Below, one piece after another: positions 17,590 through 29,035 of a DNA stretch of 64,000 nucleotides. Positions within the stretch are counted from its first letter, which is position 1, and every line of letters starts with the position of its first letter. The position numbers and the translations under genes are program-made. The stretch is from NCBI GenBank assembly GCA_021805565.1, contig JAJZFA010000015.1, forward strand, positions 17,623 through 81,622, given 5' to 3'. Below the pieces are notes generated by a model. The model had not been told where the DNA came from. It worked only from the letters and a program-made list of their open reading frames with translations, and did no database searches. This DNA comes from Pseudomonadota bacterium. Lineage in GTDB: Bacteria; Pseudomonadota; Alphaproteobacteria; Acetobacterales; Acetobacteraceae.

Positions 17590-18070
17590 TTACGTGGCCA
17601 GCGCCTCTGCCCCCTTGAGGAAGCTGAAACGGTGCATGGTATAGGCCAGGTGCCGCGGCCCGATCTTCGCCGTCGCCCGGACCATCCCGATCGTGCGCAC
17701 CAGCTTGTGGCGGCGGTCGATGCAGACGTGGCCTTTGTAACCAGGGTATGACTTGCCGTGCTTGTGCGTCCAACGCGCGTCGCGGTCCTTCCGCGCCAGC
17801 TTCGCCGGGTTCTCCGCCCAGCCCGCCGGCACCTCGCCCGCCTTGATCGTCGCGTTCTCCGCCTCTTTATTATGGTTCACCGGCACCGGCACCGGGACAA
17901 CGGTCGCATCGACGATCTGCCCGCCCATCGCGAGGTAGCCTTTGTCTTTCAGGTGTTTGCCGAAGTCCGCGAACAATTTTTCAATCGCCCCCGAGGTAGC
18001 CAGCGCCTCGCGATACAGCCAGACGGTCTTGGCGTTGCATTGAAAGGCGTCGGCGCCTGACAGCGATTTC
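17590..18070 (-). pseudogene. IS5-family transposase remnant with internal deletion
   Basis: On the minus strand the frame reads ADAFQCNAKTVWLYREAL, GYLAMGGQIVDATVVPVP and DARWTHKHGKSYPGYKGHV, the middle of an IS5-family DDE transposase. After DRRHKLVRT it jumps straight to IGMVRATAKIGPRHLAYTMHR, which is the C-terminal end of the family, so roughly the last catalytic third is deleted. The N-terminal domain is also missing, the match fading out near 18070. The frame stays open because it runs on antisense to the next gene. It cannot make an active transposase. Confidence 0.8.
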
Positions 18071-18155
18071 GGCCGGCGAGCCGCGCCGGGGATTTGCCGT
18101 CCCGCCGTCCCTGCCGGTACACTCGCCGCGATCCGAACCCGAGGACTCGCCCAGG

Positions 18156-19022
18156 ATGCACGACCTGATCGAAGAAGACCCGCACACCGTGCTGGGCCGC
18201 ATCCAGTTGCAAGCCACCCGTCAAGAGACGCCATGCGGCGACGGCAAGATGATCTGGCACGTGTGGGACCAGTCCGGAGGCTCGGCCCCCGTCGTTGTGT
18301 TGTGTCACGGCGGTGCCGGATCGTGGCGCCACTGGATACGCACCATTCCTGCGTTAATGCCGGGGTACCGGGTGCTGGTTCCGGACCTGCCGGGCCTGGG
18401 TGAGTCCGATTTTCCGCCGGATGGCGACGACGCTTTCGCGATCGCCGGCATCGTGGCCGATGGGATCGATGCCATCGGCGGCGCGGGTGTTCCCTACGAC
18501 ATCGTTGGCTTTTCCTTTGGCGCAACCATGGCCGCCTGTGCCGGCGCGCTGCGGAGCGGTCAGGTCCGATCCGTGACCATCGTCGGGTCCTCCGGTGTCG
18601 GTACGCCTGGGTCTGCGGTCAAACTGGAAAAGGTCCGCCACCTTGAAGGCCAGGAACGCCGCGATACGCACCGCATCAACCTAAATCGCCTGATGATCGC
18701 CGACCCGGCGAAGATCGACGGCCTCGCCATCGCGATCCAGGACTGGAATACTGTCCGGTCGCGCCTGCGCACCCCGGCGATGTCCCGCGGCGGCGCGATC
18801 ATGACGGCGATCGGCCGCCTACAGTGTCCGCTGAACGCCATCTGGGGTGAACTGGACGCACCCGCTAACCCGAAAGGACCGGAACGTGCCGCAACCCTGC
18901 GCGCCTACCGCCCGGACGCGGATGTGCGCCTGCTACCCGGAACTGGCCATTGGGCCGCCTACGAAGCCGCCTCCGCCGTGAACGCGATTTTACTGGAAAT
19001 GCTGGCGCGCACACGGCCCTGA
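18156..19022 (+). CDS. Alpha/beta hydrolase
   Basis: A 288-aa hydrolase with the oxyanion segment LCHGGAGSWRHW, the nucleophile elbow GFSFG, the acid region AIWGELDAPANP and the histidine GTGHWAAYEA. Proteins of this kind include C-C bond hydrolases and esterases. It has no signal peptide. Its start lies about 85 bp from the transposase remnant, so its promoter may sit in the insertion debris. The CoA-transferase gene follows 28 bp downstream on the same strand, suggesting a small catabolic operon. Confidence 0.85.
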   Translation: MHDLIEEDPHTVLGRIQLQATRQETPCGDGKMIWHVWDQSGGSAPVVVLCHGGAGSWRHWIRTIPALMPGYRVLVPDLPGLGESDFPPDGDDAFAIAGIVADGIDAIGGAGVPYDIVGFSFGATMAACAGALRSGQVRSVTIVGSSGVGTPGSAVKLEKVRHLEGQERRDTHRINLNRLMIADPAKIDGLAIAIQDWNTVRSRLRTPAMSRGGAIMTAIGRLQCPLNAIWGELDAPANPKGPERAATLRAYRPDADVRLLPGTGHWAAYEAASAVNAILLEMLARTRP

Positions 19023-19050
19023 TGCCGATGCATACGGGAGATGATAACCG

Positions 19051-21639
19051 ATGAATGGACGATCCGCCGGCCCCGGCGCAATGATCGGCGATGCCGGCCC
19101 TGGGATGCTGGATGGCTTGCGGGCGATCGAGATCGCCGACGAACGCGCCGAATATACCGGCCTGCTGCTGGCCGGCCTCGGCTGCGAGGTGGTCAAGATC
19201 GAACCACCCGAGGGTAATGCCACCCGCCGTATCGGCCCTTTTCTGGACGACGATCCAGGGCCGGAACGGTCGTTGTTCTTCTGGAATTACAACCGTGGCA
19301 AGAAATCCGTAGTTCTGGACGTGCAGGCGGACCCCGCCGGACTGCTACGACTGCTGGATGGTGCCGACATCCTGCTCGATTCCTCGTGCGGCGCGTTGAA
19401 CACGGCGCTGGGTCTGGACCGGACGGCGCTGAACGCCCGTTTTCCGCATTTGATTACCGCACGCATGACGCCGTTCGGCGATGACGGACCATGGGCGGAC
19501 TTCAAGGCGTCGGACCTGATTCACCTGGCCCTTGGCGGCGTAACGATGAATTGCGGTTACGATCCCGATCCGAATTTGCAGTACGATACACCGCCCATTG
19601 CCCCCCAGGTTTGGCACGCCTACCACATCGCGGGCGAGCAGCTCGCTACTGGCATCGTCGCCGCGCTGATCGCCCGCCATCGCACCGGGGAAGGGCAGGA
19701 TGTATCGGTCGCCGTGCATGAGGCTGTGTCGAAAAACACCGAACTGGACGTCATGCACTGGGTCATGCGGCGGGTGCCGCTGTGGCGCCTGACCGGACGC
19801 CATGCGCTGGAAACGCCGAACCATTCGCCCAGCATCATGCACACCAAGGACGGCCGCTGGTACATCGCCCACGGGATGGGCGCGCGCGATCTGAAGGCGC
19901 TGGTGCCGTTGCTATCGAAATACGGCATGCAGGCGGACCTGCAACCGCCGCCGCCCGATGCCGACCTGAAGGCCCGCGCCGTGCCCGGTTCTACCGCCAG
20001 CGACGAATCGCGGGCGCACATGATCGACGTGGTGCAGCGGTTCGCGCGCGCCTGGACCTATAACGATATGCCGTGGCTGGAGGCGCAGGCGGCCGGCCTG
20101 CTATGGGCGCCGTTGCGAAAACCGCATGAAAACGCGCTGGACGAGCACTGGATTCAGCGCAAATCCTTCGCCGATATCCATCATCCGGAACAGGGCCGGT
20201 CGTTTCGCTATCCTACCAGCAAGTGGCTGACGACGAAAACAAGCTGGCAGGTGGGACGCAGGGCGCCGCTGTTGGGCGAAGACACGGGAGCGATCCTGGC
20301 CCGTAAGCCGTCGGTCCCCGCCCAGCCGAAAGGCTCGCCCGCCCCGGTGCTGTCCGCGTTCCATGGCAAGCCGTTTCCCTTGCAGGGCGTGAAAATCCTC
20401 GACTTCGCCTGGTTCCTGGCGTCTGCCGGAGGAACGCGGTGTCTCGCCGCGATGGGGGCCGAAAGCTTTAAGGTGGAATGGAAGGACAACCCCGACACGC
20501 GGCTGGCCGCCATGGCGCCCGTGGGCGGCCGAGCGGCGCGCGATCGGGCGACGGGGCCGCTGCCGGGGGTGAAGGATGCGGATATGGGGGGCCAGTTCAA
20601 CAACAAAAACGCCGGCAAGCGCGGCATTTCCCTTAATATCCGCCACCCCAAGGGTCTCGCCATCGCCAAGGATCTTGTACGAATCTGCGATATCGTCGCC
20701 GAGGGGTTTTCGCCTGGCGTGCTGGACCGGCTTGGCCTCGGCTACGACGTTATGAGGAAGATCCGCCCCGACATTATCTATATCCAGCAGGCCGGCATGG
20801 GTGCGCACGGCATTTACGGGCGAATGCGCACTGTCGGTCCGGTGGCCGCCGCGTTTGGCGGTCAGGCCGATATGTCGGGCCTGCCCGAACCCGCGATGCC
20901 AGCCGGATGGGGCTATTCCTACCTCGACTGGATGGGCGCCTACGGTTACGCCCTCGCCCTGCTCGGTGCATTGTATCACCGCGACCGCACCGGGGAAGGC
21001 CAGTGGATCGATGCGTCGCAGTGCGAAGCAGGACTTTTCCTGACCGGAACATCCATTCTGGACTGGTCGGCGAACGGCCGGGCCTTCACCCGGTACGGCA
21101 ACCGATCACCTTACAAGCCGGCCGCCCCGCATGGTATTTTTCGCTGTCAGGGCAATGATCGCTGGGTTGCCATCGCCTGCTTCACGGACGCCGAGTGGCA
21201 CGCTTTGACCCGCGTCGCCGGCCGGGCGGCATGGCTGGACGACAGGCGATTCGTCACGCTTTCGGATCGTCTGGCGCACCAGGATGTGCTGGAGGCCGCC
21301 ATCGGCGCCTGGACGGCGACCCGCTCCGCCGAGGATATCATGATGGCGCTGCAACATGCCGGCGTGACGGCCGGTGTGTGCCAGAACGCCGAGGACCGGT
21401 GCGACAAAGACCCGCAATTGCGGCACCTGAACTGGCTGACCGAGGTAACCGGCAGCAAGATCGGCACTTGGCCGGTGTATGAGGTGCCGATGAAATTGTC
21501 CCGTACGCCGGCCTATATCGGAGGCCCGATCGATCGCGGTGCCCCCTGTTACGGCGAGGACAATGTGTGGCTGCTGACCGGACTGCTGGGCATGACGGAA
21601 TCGGACGTGCAGCGGCTGGCGGAGGAGGGGGTGATTTAG
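19051..21639 (+). CDS. Double-domain class III CoA-transferase (CaiB/BaiF family)
   Basis: At 862 aa this is about twice the usual family length. Residues about 15-400 form one CaiB/BaiF unit (LDGLRAIEIADE, GLLLAGLGCEVVKIEPPEG) and about 435-862 a second (LQGVKILDFAWFLASAGGTRCLAAMGAE). The second repeat has the catalytic aspartate, Asp654, in GEGQWIDASQCEA. The first repeat reads GEGQDVSVAVHEA, with Ser219 at the aligned position. Such fused CoA-transferases may fold as a pseudo-dimer with one active site. The CoA donor and acid acceptor are unknown. Confidence 0.9.
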   Translation: MNGRSAGPGAMIGDAGPGMLDGLRAIEIADERAEYTGLLLAGLGCEVVKIEPPEGNATRRIGPFLDDDPGPERSLFFWNYNRGKKSVVLDVQADPAGLLRLLDGADILLDSSCGALNTALGLDRTALNARFPHLITARMTPFGDDGPWADFKASDLIHLALGGVTMNCGYDPDPNLQYDTPPIAPQVWHAYHIAGEQLATGIVAALIARHRTGEGQDVSVAVHEAVSKNTELDVMHWVMRRVPLWRLTGRHALETPNHSPSIMHTKDGRWYIAHGMGARDLKALVPLLSKYGMQADLQPPPPDADLKARAVPGSTASDESRAHMIDVVQRFARAWTYNDMPWLEAQAAGLLWAPLRKPHENALDEHWIQRKSFADIHHPEQGRSFRYPTSKWLTTKTSWQVGRRAPLLGEDTGAILARKPSVPAQPKGSPAPVLSAFHGKPFPLQGVKILDFAWFLASAGGTRCLAAMGAESFKVEWKDNPDTRLAAMAPVGGRAARDRATGPLPGVKDADMGGQFNNKNAGKRGISLNIRHPKGLAIAKDLVRICDIVAEGFSPGVLDRLGLGYDVMRKIRPDIIYIQQAGMGAHGIYGRMRTVGPVAAAFGGQADMSGLPEPAMPAGWGYSYLDWMGAYGYALALLGALYHRDRTGEGQWIDASQCEAGLFLTGTSILDWSANGRAFTRYGNRSPYKPAAPHGIFRCQGNDRWVAIACFTDAEWHALTRVAGRAAWLDDRRFVTLSDRLAHQDVLEAAIGAWTATRSAEDIMMALQHAGVTAGVCQNAEDRCDKDPQLRHLNWLTEVTGSKIGTWPVYEVPMKLSRTPAYIGGPIDRGAPCYGEDNVWLLTGLLGMTESDVQRLAEEGVI

Positions 21640-21815
21640 CCGCCCGCGGATCGAATTGTTGGCGGTCGGGCCGGATAGGGGGAGCAAGGCGAATGCAGTC
21701 AAGCCCCCGTCCGTTCCAGACGTGTCTGTCGGCGTTCGCTTTGGTCCCGTGTCATGGCCGGAGGCTTCAGGGGCGATTGCACTCACCCAACCGTGCCGCT
21801 ATGAAGGGTTCCAGT

Positions 21816-21889
21816 GCGGGTGTAGCTCAATGGTAGAGTCCCAGCCTTCCAAGCTGGCTACGAGGGTTCGATTCCCTCCACCCGCTCCA
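21816..21889 (+). tRNA. tRNA-Gly (anticodon TCC)
   Basis: A 74-nt cloverleaf including the encoded CCA. The acceptor stem GCGGGTG pairs with CACCCGC, the D arm is GCTCAATGGTAGAGT, and the anticodon stem CCAGC/GCTGG encloses the loop CTTCCAA with TCC at 21848-21850. The T arm is AGGGTTCGATTCCCT. It lies between the CoA-transferase and glnS genes. Confidence 0.97.
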
Positions 21890-22030
21890 TGCCCCGCACA
21901 TATCCCGCGCAATCCGGCGGCGGTTAACCGCAAACCGCCGCGATCAGTCGCCAAACCGGGGGCAATTGTGTAGGGAGTACGGCTCGCACGCCGGCCGGAC
22001 AGCCAGGGCGCGCATTCTGGAGCCGGAGGC

Positions 22031-23728
<1,698 letters not shown>

Positions 23729-23848
23729 GGGCAGCACCGGCAATACGTGCGTCAGCACGCCGGTCAAGCTGCCCGATCCGTGGCTGCTGGACCGCTACCG
23801 CGATTGCGGGGAAACTTGCCGGGATTTGAACGACGGCAGGAGAAGCGG

Positions 23849-24883
23849 ATGCGAGTTGGCGTGTTTCTGTTCCACGAATCCCGCGATCCATCGGCGGACG
23901 CCCAGGTCATCGATGAAGCGGTGCAAGAAGCAAGGCTCGCCGAAGACGAAGGCATGGATGCGGTTTTCCTGGCCGAACACCACTTCGACGGCAATTGCGT
24001 TTACGTCGATCCGCCCACATTCGCCGCTGCGTTGGCGATGGCGACCCGCCGCATCAAGATCGGCTTCGCCGTTCTACAGACCTCGCTGTACCACCCGCTG
24101 CGGATGGCCGAACAGATCGCGTTGCTCGATAACATCAGCAAGGGGCGGCTGATCGTCGGGCTTGGGCGCGGCAGCCTTGTCAATACGCACGAATATACCG
24201 GCTATCAGATCGATCCGGCCAGCGCGCAGGAGCGTTTCGAGGAAATCGAGCAGATCCTGTTGCAGTGCTGGACCCAGGAAAAAGTCGTGCATGCCGGCAA
24301 ATACTGGAATTTTGAAATCCCGATGCTGCGGCCGCGGCCTTACACCAAGCCGTATCCGCAGATTTTGCGCAGTGTGGCATCAGAGCCATCCCTGGCAGCG
24401 CAGGCTCGGCTGGGCCGCCCCGTGCTGATGGCGGCGGCGACTGCCCGCGGCGCGGCACGCAATATCGCAGTGTATCGCACCGCGGCCCGCGACGCCGGCC
24501 TGGGTGCCGCGGCGATCGATCATGCCATTGCGCAAAGCTGGGTCGCCCGCACCGTTGTCCTGGCACCGACCGACGCCGAAGCGCGCGAGGTGGGCCTGCC
24601 GTATTTTCAACAGATGCAGACCTATCGCGCGGCGCAGAGCACCGCTTTCGAGGCGCTGGCCGCCAAGGCGAACGCGCAACCAGGATCTCCGGTGCTATGC
24701 GGCTCTCCGGAGAGTATGATGGAAGATTTCTCGGCGCTGGCACAGACCGGCATCGGCGGAGTGATCGTCCGATTCCGGACCGGTCCGATGCCCGCGGCGT
24801 TTTCGGGGCGCGCGCTGAGGCTGTTTATGCGGGAGATCGCGCCGCGGATCAGGGAGGGTGGTTTCGCGGTGGCCGGTTCCTGA
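23849..24883 (+). CDS. LLM-class flavin-dependent oxidoreductase
   Basis: A luciferase-like TIM-barrel protein (344 aa from the ATG at 23849, with AGGAGAAG upstream). It begins MRVGVFLFHE and contains MDAVFLAEHHFDG and PLRMAEQIALLDNIS followed by a GLGRGS loop, which match the bacterial-luciferase family. The frame also opens at a GTG at 23747, but the 34 extra residues are not family-like. It uses reduced flavin from a partner reductase; the substrate is unknown. Confidence 0.88.
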   Translation: MRVGVFLFHESRDPSADAQVIDEAVQEARLAEDEGMDAVFLAEHHFDGNCVYVDPPTFAAALAMATRRIKIGFAVLQTSLYHPLRMAEQIALLDNISKGRLIVGLGRGSLVNTHEYTGYQIDPASAQERFEEIEQILLQCWTQEKVVHAGKYWNFEIPMLRPRPYTKPYPQILRSVASEPSLAAQARLGRPVLMAAATARGAARNIAVYRTAARDAGLGAAAIDHAIAQSWVARTVVLAPTDAEAREVGLPYFQQMQTYRAAQSTAFEALAAKANAQPGSPVLCGSPESMMEDFSALAQTGIGGVIVRFRTGPMPAAFSGRALRLFMREIAPRIREGGFAVAGS

Positions 24884-25305
24884 TTGTGGAGGGATGACGT
24901 TTCGGCAGCGCTGGGCTGATTGGGGATGGTGGGGTTTGTTCCGCCAAGATGCCGTGCGGGAGGCGAGTTAAACCATGCGAGGTACCAAACCGCATATCGC
25001 GCGCAAATTCGGGGACGGGCAGAGACCCGGTTACGTGCCGCAAACCAGGTAGATTTCTTGGTGCCCACAGAGCATTCCGATCGCAAGCGCGGCTTCGACG
25101 CCGAAGCGAAGGTGACGCTCTTCGATGGCGTCTCCGCCATGCTACTGGCGCTGCGTTGCCCCGGCTTCCATGCGGATGAAGCGTACACGCTTCCGGCCAT
25201 GCTTTGCCTCTCGCGGTTCGCATCATCTGGGATGGGACCGGACGAGCGAAGCGACCACCGGTCGCACGAAATCCGACCGTGCGGGCGAGGTCAGCCCGCC
25301 ACTCC
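24884..25305. other. Intergenic stretch without a recognisable gene
   Basis: Open frames cross this 422-bp region on both strands, but none has a ribosome site or family-like sequence. It lies between the LLM oxidoreductase and the end of yebC. It may hold remnants of an older gene, but I cannot name one. Confidence 0.5.
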
Positions 25306-26055
25306 TCAGCCGGACAGTTTCTGCATTACCGCGTCGGGTATGTCGAAATTGGCATAAACATTCTGTACGTCGTCGTTCTCATCCAGCGCGTCCAGCAGTT
25401 TCAGCAGGCCCGCCGCGCGGTCTTCATCCAGCGTTACCAAGGTGGTCGGGCGCCAGTCCAGCCTGGCGCTCTCCGGCGCGCCGAAGCGGGTTTCCAGCGC
25501 ATCCCGCACGGTGAAGAAATCCTCCGTCGGGCAGGTGATTTCGTGCCACTCGCCGTCGCTTTCGGCATTTTCCGCGCCGGCATCGATCGCGGCCTCCAGC
25601 ATTGCGTCGGCGCTGGCGACGGACGCGGGATAGCGGATCGCGCCCAGCCGGTTGAATAGGAAGCTGACCGCGTTCGTCTCCCCGAGCGCGCCGCCGTGCT
25701 TGGAGAACGCGGACCGGATGTCGGACGCGGTGCGATTGCGGTTGTCGGTCAGCGCCTCGACGATCACCGCGACGCCGGCCGGGCCGTAGCCTTCATACCG
25801 CACGTCCATGTAATCGTCCCCGCCGCCCGCACCCGCGGCTTTCTTGATGGCACGATCGACCGTGTCCTTGGGCATATTCGCCTGCCGAGCCGCCGTGACG
25901 GCGGCGCGCAGGCGGGGATTGGATGCCGGGTCGGGCAGCCCGTGTCGGGCGGAAACCGTGATTTCGCGGATGATCCGCGCGAACTGGCGGGCGCGACGGG
26001 CGTCCTGCGCACCCTTGCGGTGCATGATGTTCTTGAACTGAGAATGGCCTGCCAT
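25306..26055 (-). CDS. yebC: YebC/PmpR family transcriptional or translational regulator
   Basis: A 249-aa protein of the YebC family: [36 protein letters not shown] and [19 protein letters not shown] are hallmark blocks. YebC proteins have been described as DNA-binding regulators and more recently as factors relieving ribosome stalling on polyproline. In many bacteria yebC precedes ruvC; here ruvC is not next to it. Confidence 0.95.
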   Translation of the reverse strand: MAGHSQFKNIMHRKGAQDARRARQFARIIREITVSARHGLPDPASNPRLRAAVTAARQANMPKDTVDRAIKKAAGAGGGDDYMDVRYEGYGPAGVAVIVEALTDNRNRTASDIRSAFSKHGGALGETNAVSFLFNRLGAIRYPASVASADAMLEAAIDAGAENAESDGEWHEITCPTEDFFTVRDALETRFGAPESARLDWRPTTLVTLDEDRAAGLLKLLDALDENDDVQNVYANFDIPDAVMQKLSG

Positions 26056-26132
26056 GGGTCCGGTATCGGCTTCGGGTGAATAAGGATCCGCTTCTTACAA
26101 CGCAACGTGCCGCCGGCCAACGCAGCCATTGT

Positions 26133-27401
26133 TCATGTGGGTCCGTTTTGCCGGAGCACGACGCCGTTGCTGGCACAACCATCGCCCGGGGGCTTGTCCA
26201 ATGCCGTCAGCGGCCTCTTGCGATCTGGCCCGCAAACAACCGCCTGCCGCTCGGTCCGGACGTCCGCGTTTCGGGCCGCGACATTGGCTTGTGTCAACGC
26301 GGCCCCGAAAGCTGGACCGTCGCCATCGAACATCCGCTGGATCATGATCGAGCCAACCTGCTTCTTGAAATGCGTGGGTTCCCAGAACCAATGCGTTTCT
26401 GTGCGGCGATCCCCAACCAGCGGCACGTCTTCCGTAGTGAACGTGCCGTAATCCATGAAGTCCCACAGAATGACATCGTGATCCGGGGTGGCGGCAAGCG
26501 CCGCCAGTTCGGTCTTCAGTTGCTCGATGCGCGGCCAAAGCCCATCGCGCCAGTAGAGTTCCAGCGAATCGAAATGGTGCGGCGCGATAACCAGTGTCAG
26601 CTTCACATGATGGGCGTGAGCGACCCGGATCATCCGCGATACAATATCCAGGCCGGGTAAGGGGCCAGTCCAGCCGGCGATTGCGCGCTTCGATCTGTTC
26701 GCGCGCTCCGCCTCGAACATGTCCTTTTGCGCGAACATATCGTGCATGCCATCGGCATTCGCGGCGTTGATGAAGTCCGCCTCGGTCGCGGAGCCATCGC
26801 GTGCCATATCCAGCGAAACAGGCTTTTCCTGCCGTGCGACCGTGATGAGGCTGTCGGTCAGCGCGGACATGGTGCCCAACGCCAGAAACATATCCTCGGC
26901 CATTTGCCGCGGACGATACGGGTTGGGGCTGCCGTCCGGAGCGAACCGGAAGCGGCGGGATTCCTCCGTCACGGCCGCGGAGTCACCGCCTGGAACAAGG
27001 AAATTCTGAAAATCGAGAAACACAACGGCGTCTTTGACGCCGCCGGCGAATATGGCCTCCCGCAACGTTTCGAGACTGGCCAAGGTGGCATAGCCCCCAG
27101 GAATTCCGTAATTATACACCGGGCGCATCGCGGCGGGCCAGGCCGGAGAAAACGCATCGATGCCGAGATAGACAGGCGACGAACCGATGACCACGGTCGC
27201 CGGATGGGCGCGCGCCACCTGATAGGTCTTGGTCAGCATCGCATGATCGCGGGCGGTTGGCTTGCGCGCATTGAACCCGGCGATGCGCGGCGTGCCGAAC
27301 ACGTCATACGGATCGGCCAGCAGGTTCACCGAGACAACCAGAACCGCAAACGCCATCAGGCTGAGTATCCAGGTCCGCAGGAACGATCGTGGACCGGACA
27401 T
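26133..27401 (-). CDS. SGNH/DltD-like membrane-anchored protein of an acylation operon
   Basis: A 422-aa protein with one N-terminal membrane anchor (WILSLMAFAVLVVSVNLLA) and an exported domain. HPATVVIGSSPVYLGID holds a Ser in the position of an SGNH nucleophile, and EPTHFKKQVG may give the histidine, with Glu where Asp is usual. Its ATG overlaps the MBOAT stop (TGATG). By position it resembles DltD or AlgJ/AlgX partners of MBOAT proteins. The family call is an inference; the motif match is weak. Confidence 0.6.
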   Translation of the reverse strand: MSGPRSFLRTWILSLMAFAVLVVSVNLLADPYDVFGTPRIAGFNARKPTARDHAMLTKTYQVARAHPATVVIGSSPVYLGIDAFSPAWPAAMRPVYNYGIPGGYATLASLETLREAIFAGGVKDAVVFLDFQNFLVPGGDSAAVTEESRRFRFAPDGSPNPYRPRQMAEDMFLALGTMSALTDSLITVARQEKPVSLDMARDGSATEADFINAANADGMHDMFAQKDMFEAERANRSKRAIAGWTGPLPGLDIVSRMIRVAHAHHVKLTLVIAPHHFDSLELYWRDGLWPRIEQLKTELAALAATPDHDVILWDFMDYGTFTTEDVPLVGDRRTETHWFWEPTHFKKQVGSIMIQRMFDGDGPAFGAALTQANVAARNADVRTERQAVVCGPDRKRPLTALDKPPGDGCASNGVVLRQNGPT

Positions 27402-29023
27402 CAAAATTGCCAGTACAGAAATTCGCTGAGTTCGCCCAGCGACAAGATACCGGCCAGCGCGATCCCGGCCAGTCCGATGGCCCAGGTGCGGCCCGGTGTC
27501 CAGGCGAGCGCGCGCACCGCCAGCGGACGAACCTTCGCTGGCTTTACGCCAAGCGCCGGTTCGTACGGCGCCAGGATTTCCAGCGTGTTGGGCATCGCCA
27601 GCGCGATCGCCAGCAACACGCCGATCCGGACGGTCGCTTCCAGCAGCACCGAACCGCTGGTCCAGGCCGGATGCACCCCTATCGTGTTCAGCCATTCTCC
27701 CGCGGCCCCGAGGCGGGAAAACACCGCCTGCGGAAGCGACGCCCCATACGCGCCGGTCATCCCCTTCCACAGCATGACAGCACTGCTCGCTGTCGGGGCC
27801 CGGAACAGCACCATGCCGAACACGACCGACACGAAGGTCAGCACGAAGCCAACCGGTGCCATCCGGCGGTTATAAACCGCCGCGTTCGGCCAGATCCTGG
27901 GCCGCACCAGCCGCCATGCGTGATTGACGCACAGCAGAAGGCCGTGCAGCACACCCCAGAGAATGTAGGTATATCCGGCCCCATGCCAGATGCCCGACAC
28001 GAACATGGTCAAGATGGTCGGCATCGCCAGCAGGCTGAAAAAGGCCGGAATCGTGGTATTCCGTCCGCCATAGACCGCTTTGCCGCGTGCCATTCGCCGC
28101 CGTGTCAGCGCCAGGGTCATGGGGTTGTATAGATAAGCCGTCAGGAACCGGGTCAGGGTGATATGCCAGCGCAGCCAGAAATCGATAATACTGCCGGCCT
28201 TCAGCGGAGAGTTGAAATTGGGCGGTAACTTTATCCCGAAGAAACGTGCGAGACCCAGCGCCATATCGGTGTAGCCCGAGAAGTCGAAGTAAATCTGCAG
28301 GGTGAAGCCCAACGCGGCGATCCAGGCCTCGGTCATCGACTGGGGAACCCCGGCGGCGGCCTGACCGTAAAGCGGCGCAATCAACCGGCTCATCGGGTCG
28401 GCCAGCAACAGCTTCTTGGCTAGCCCGAAAAAGAATAATGTGACGCCCACGGCGACATTGTCTGGATCGTACCGGCACGACAGTGCCCGGAACTGCGGCA
28501 TCATTTCGCGGTAATGCACGATCGGCCCGGCGATCAACTGCGGAAAGAACAGGACGAACAAGGCATAATCGCGGATGGAAAAGCGGCTGACACGGCCAGC
28601 CTGCACATCGACTAGAAACGCGATTTTCTGGAAAGTGATGAACGATATTCCCAGCGGAAGGATCAGTTGGGTCAGCACGAAATGCGTCCCGAACGCATCG
28701 TTTAGCGATCCTGCGAAAAAATTCAGGTATTTGAAATAGCCGAGGAAGCACAGGTTGAACGCGATCCCGCCCAGCAGGGTGATCCTGGCAAGCCGCGGCC
28801 TGGCTTCGCTCGTCCGTTCCAGAACCCTGGACAGAGCGAAATTAATCAGGATCGACGGAGCGATCAGCAACACGTTAACCGGGCGCCACCACGCATAAAA
28901 CACCAGCGACGCGGCGGTGAGCCAAAGCAGCGCCCATTCGCGGTTACGCGCGCCCAGCAGATAAAATCCGGCCAGGACGGCCGGCAAAAAGCCGAAGATA
29001 AACGAATAGGAATTGAACAGCAT
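27401..29023 (-). CDS. MBOAT family membrane O-acyltransferase
   Basis: A 540-aa polytopic membrane protein. It begins MLFNSYSFIFGFLPAVLAGFY, the usual start of AlgI/DltB-type MBOAT proteins. DFSGYTDMALGLARFFGIKLP and DFWLRWHITLTRFLTAYLYNP are the AlgI signature blocks, and the catalytic histidine is in SGIWHGAGYTYILWG. These enzymes move acyl groups across the membrane onto polysaccharides or teichoic acids. It lies 12 bp after the carrier-protein gene and overlaps the SGNH-like gene. Confidence 0.93.
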   Translation of the reverse strand: MLFNSYSFIFGFLPAVLAGFYLLGARNREWALLWLTAASLVFYAWWRPVNVLLIAPSILINFALSRVLERTSEARPRLARITLLGGIAFNLCFLGYFKYLNFFAGSLNDAFGTHFVLTQLILPLGISFITFQKIAFLVDVQAGRVSRFSIRDYALFVLFFPQLIAGPIVHYREMMPQFRALSCRYDPDNVAVGVTLFFFGLAKKLLLADPMSRLIAPLYGQAAAGVPQSMTEAWIAALGFTLQIYFDFSGYTDMALGLARFFGIKLPPNFNSPLKAGSIIDFWLRWHITLTRFLTAYLYNPMTLALTRRRMARGKAVYGGRNTTIPAFFSLLAMPTILTMFVSGIWHGAGYTYILWGVLHGLLLCVNHAWRLVRPRIWPNAAVYNRRMAPVGFVLTFVSVVFGMVLFRAPTASSAVMLWKGMTGAYGASLPQAVFSRLGAAGEWLNTIGVHPAWTSGSVLLEATVRIGVLLAIALAMPNTLEILAPYEPALGVKPAKVRPLAVRALAWTPGRTWAIGLAGIALAGILSLGELSEFLYWQF

Positions 29024-29035
29024 GCGTTGTCGCGG

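Noticed and set aside
17590..18525. 311-codon minus-strand frame read as one protein
   Set aside because: Only the part up to about 18070 is transposase-like; the rest is antisense to the alpha/beta hydrolase gene.
24622..25200. Minus-strand frame in the spacer before yebC
   Set aside because: It overlaps the LLM oxidoreductase gene, has no ribosome site and no family-like sequence.
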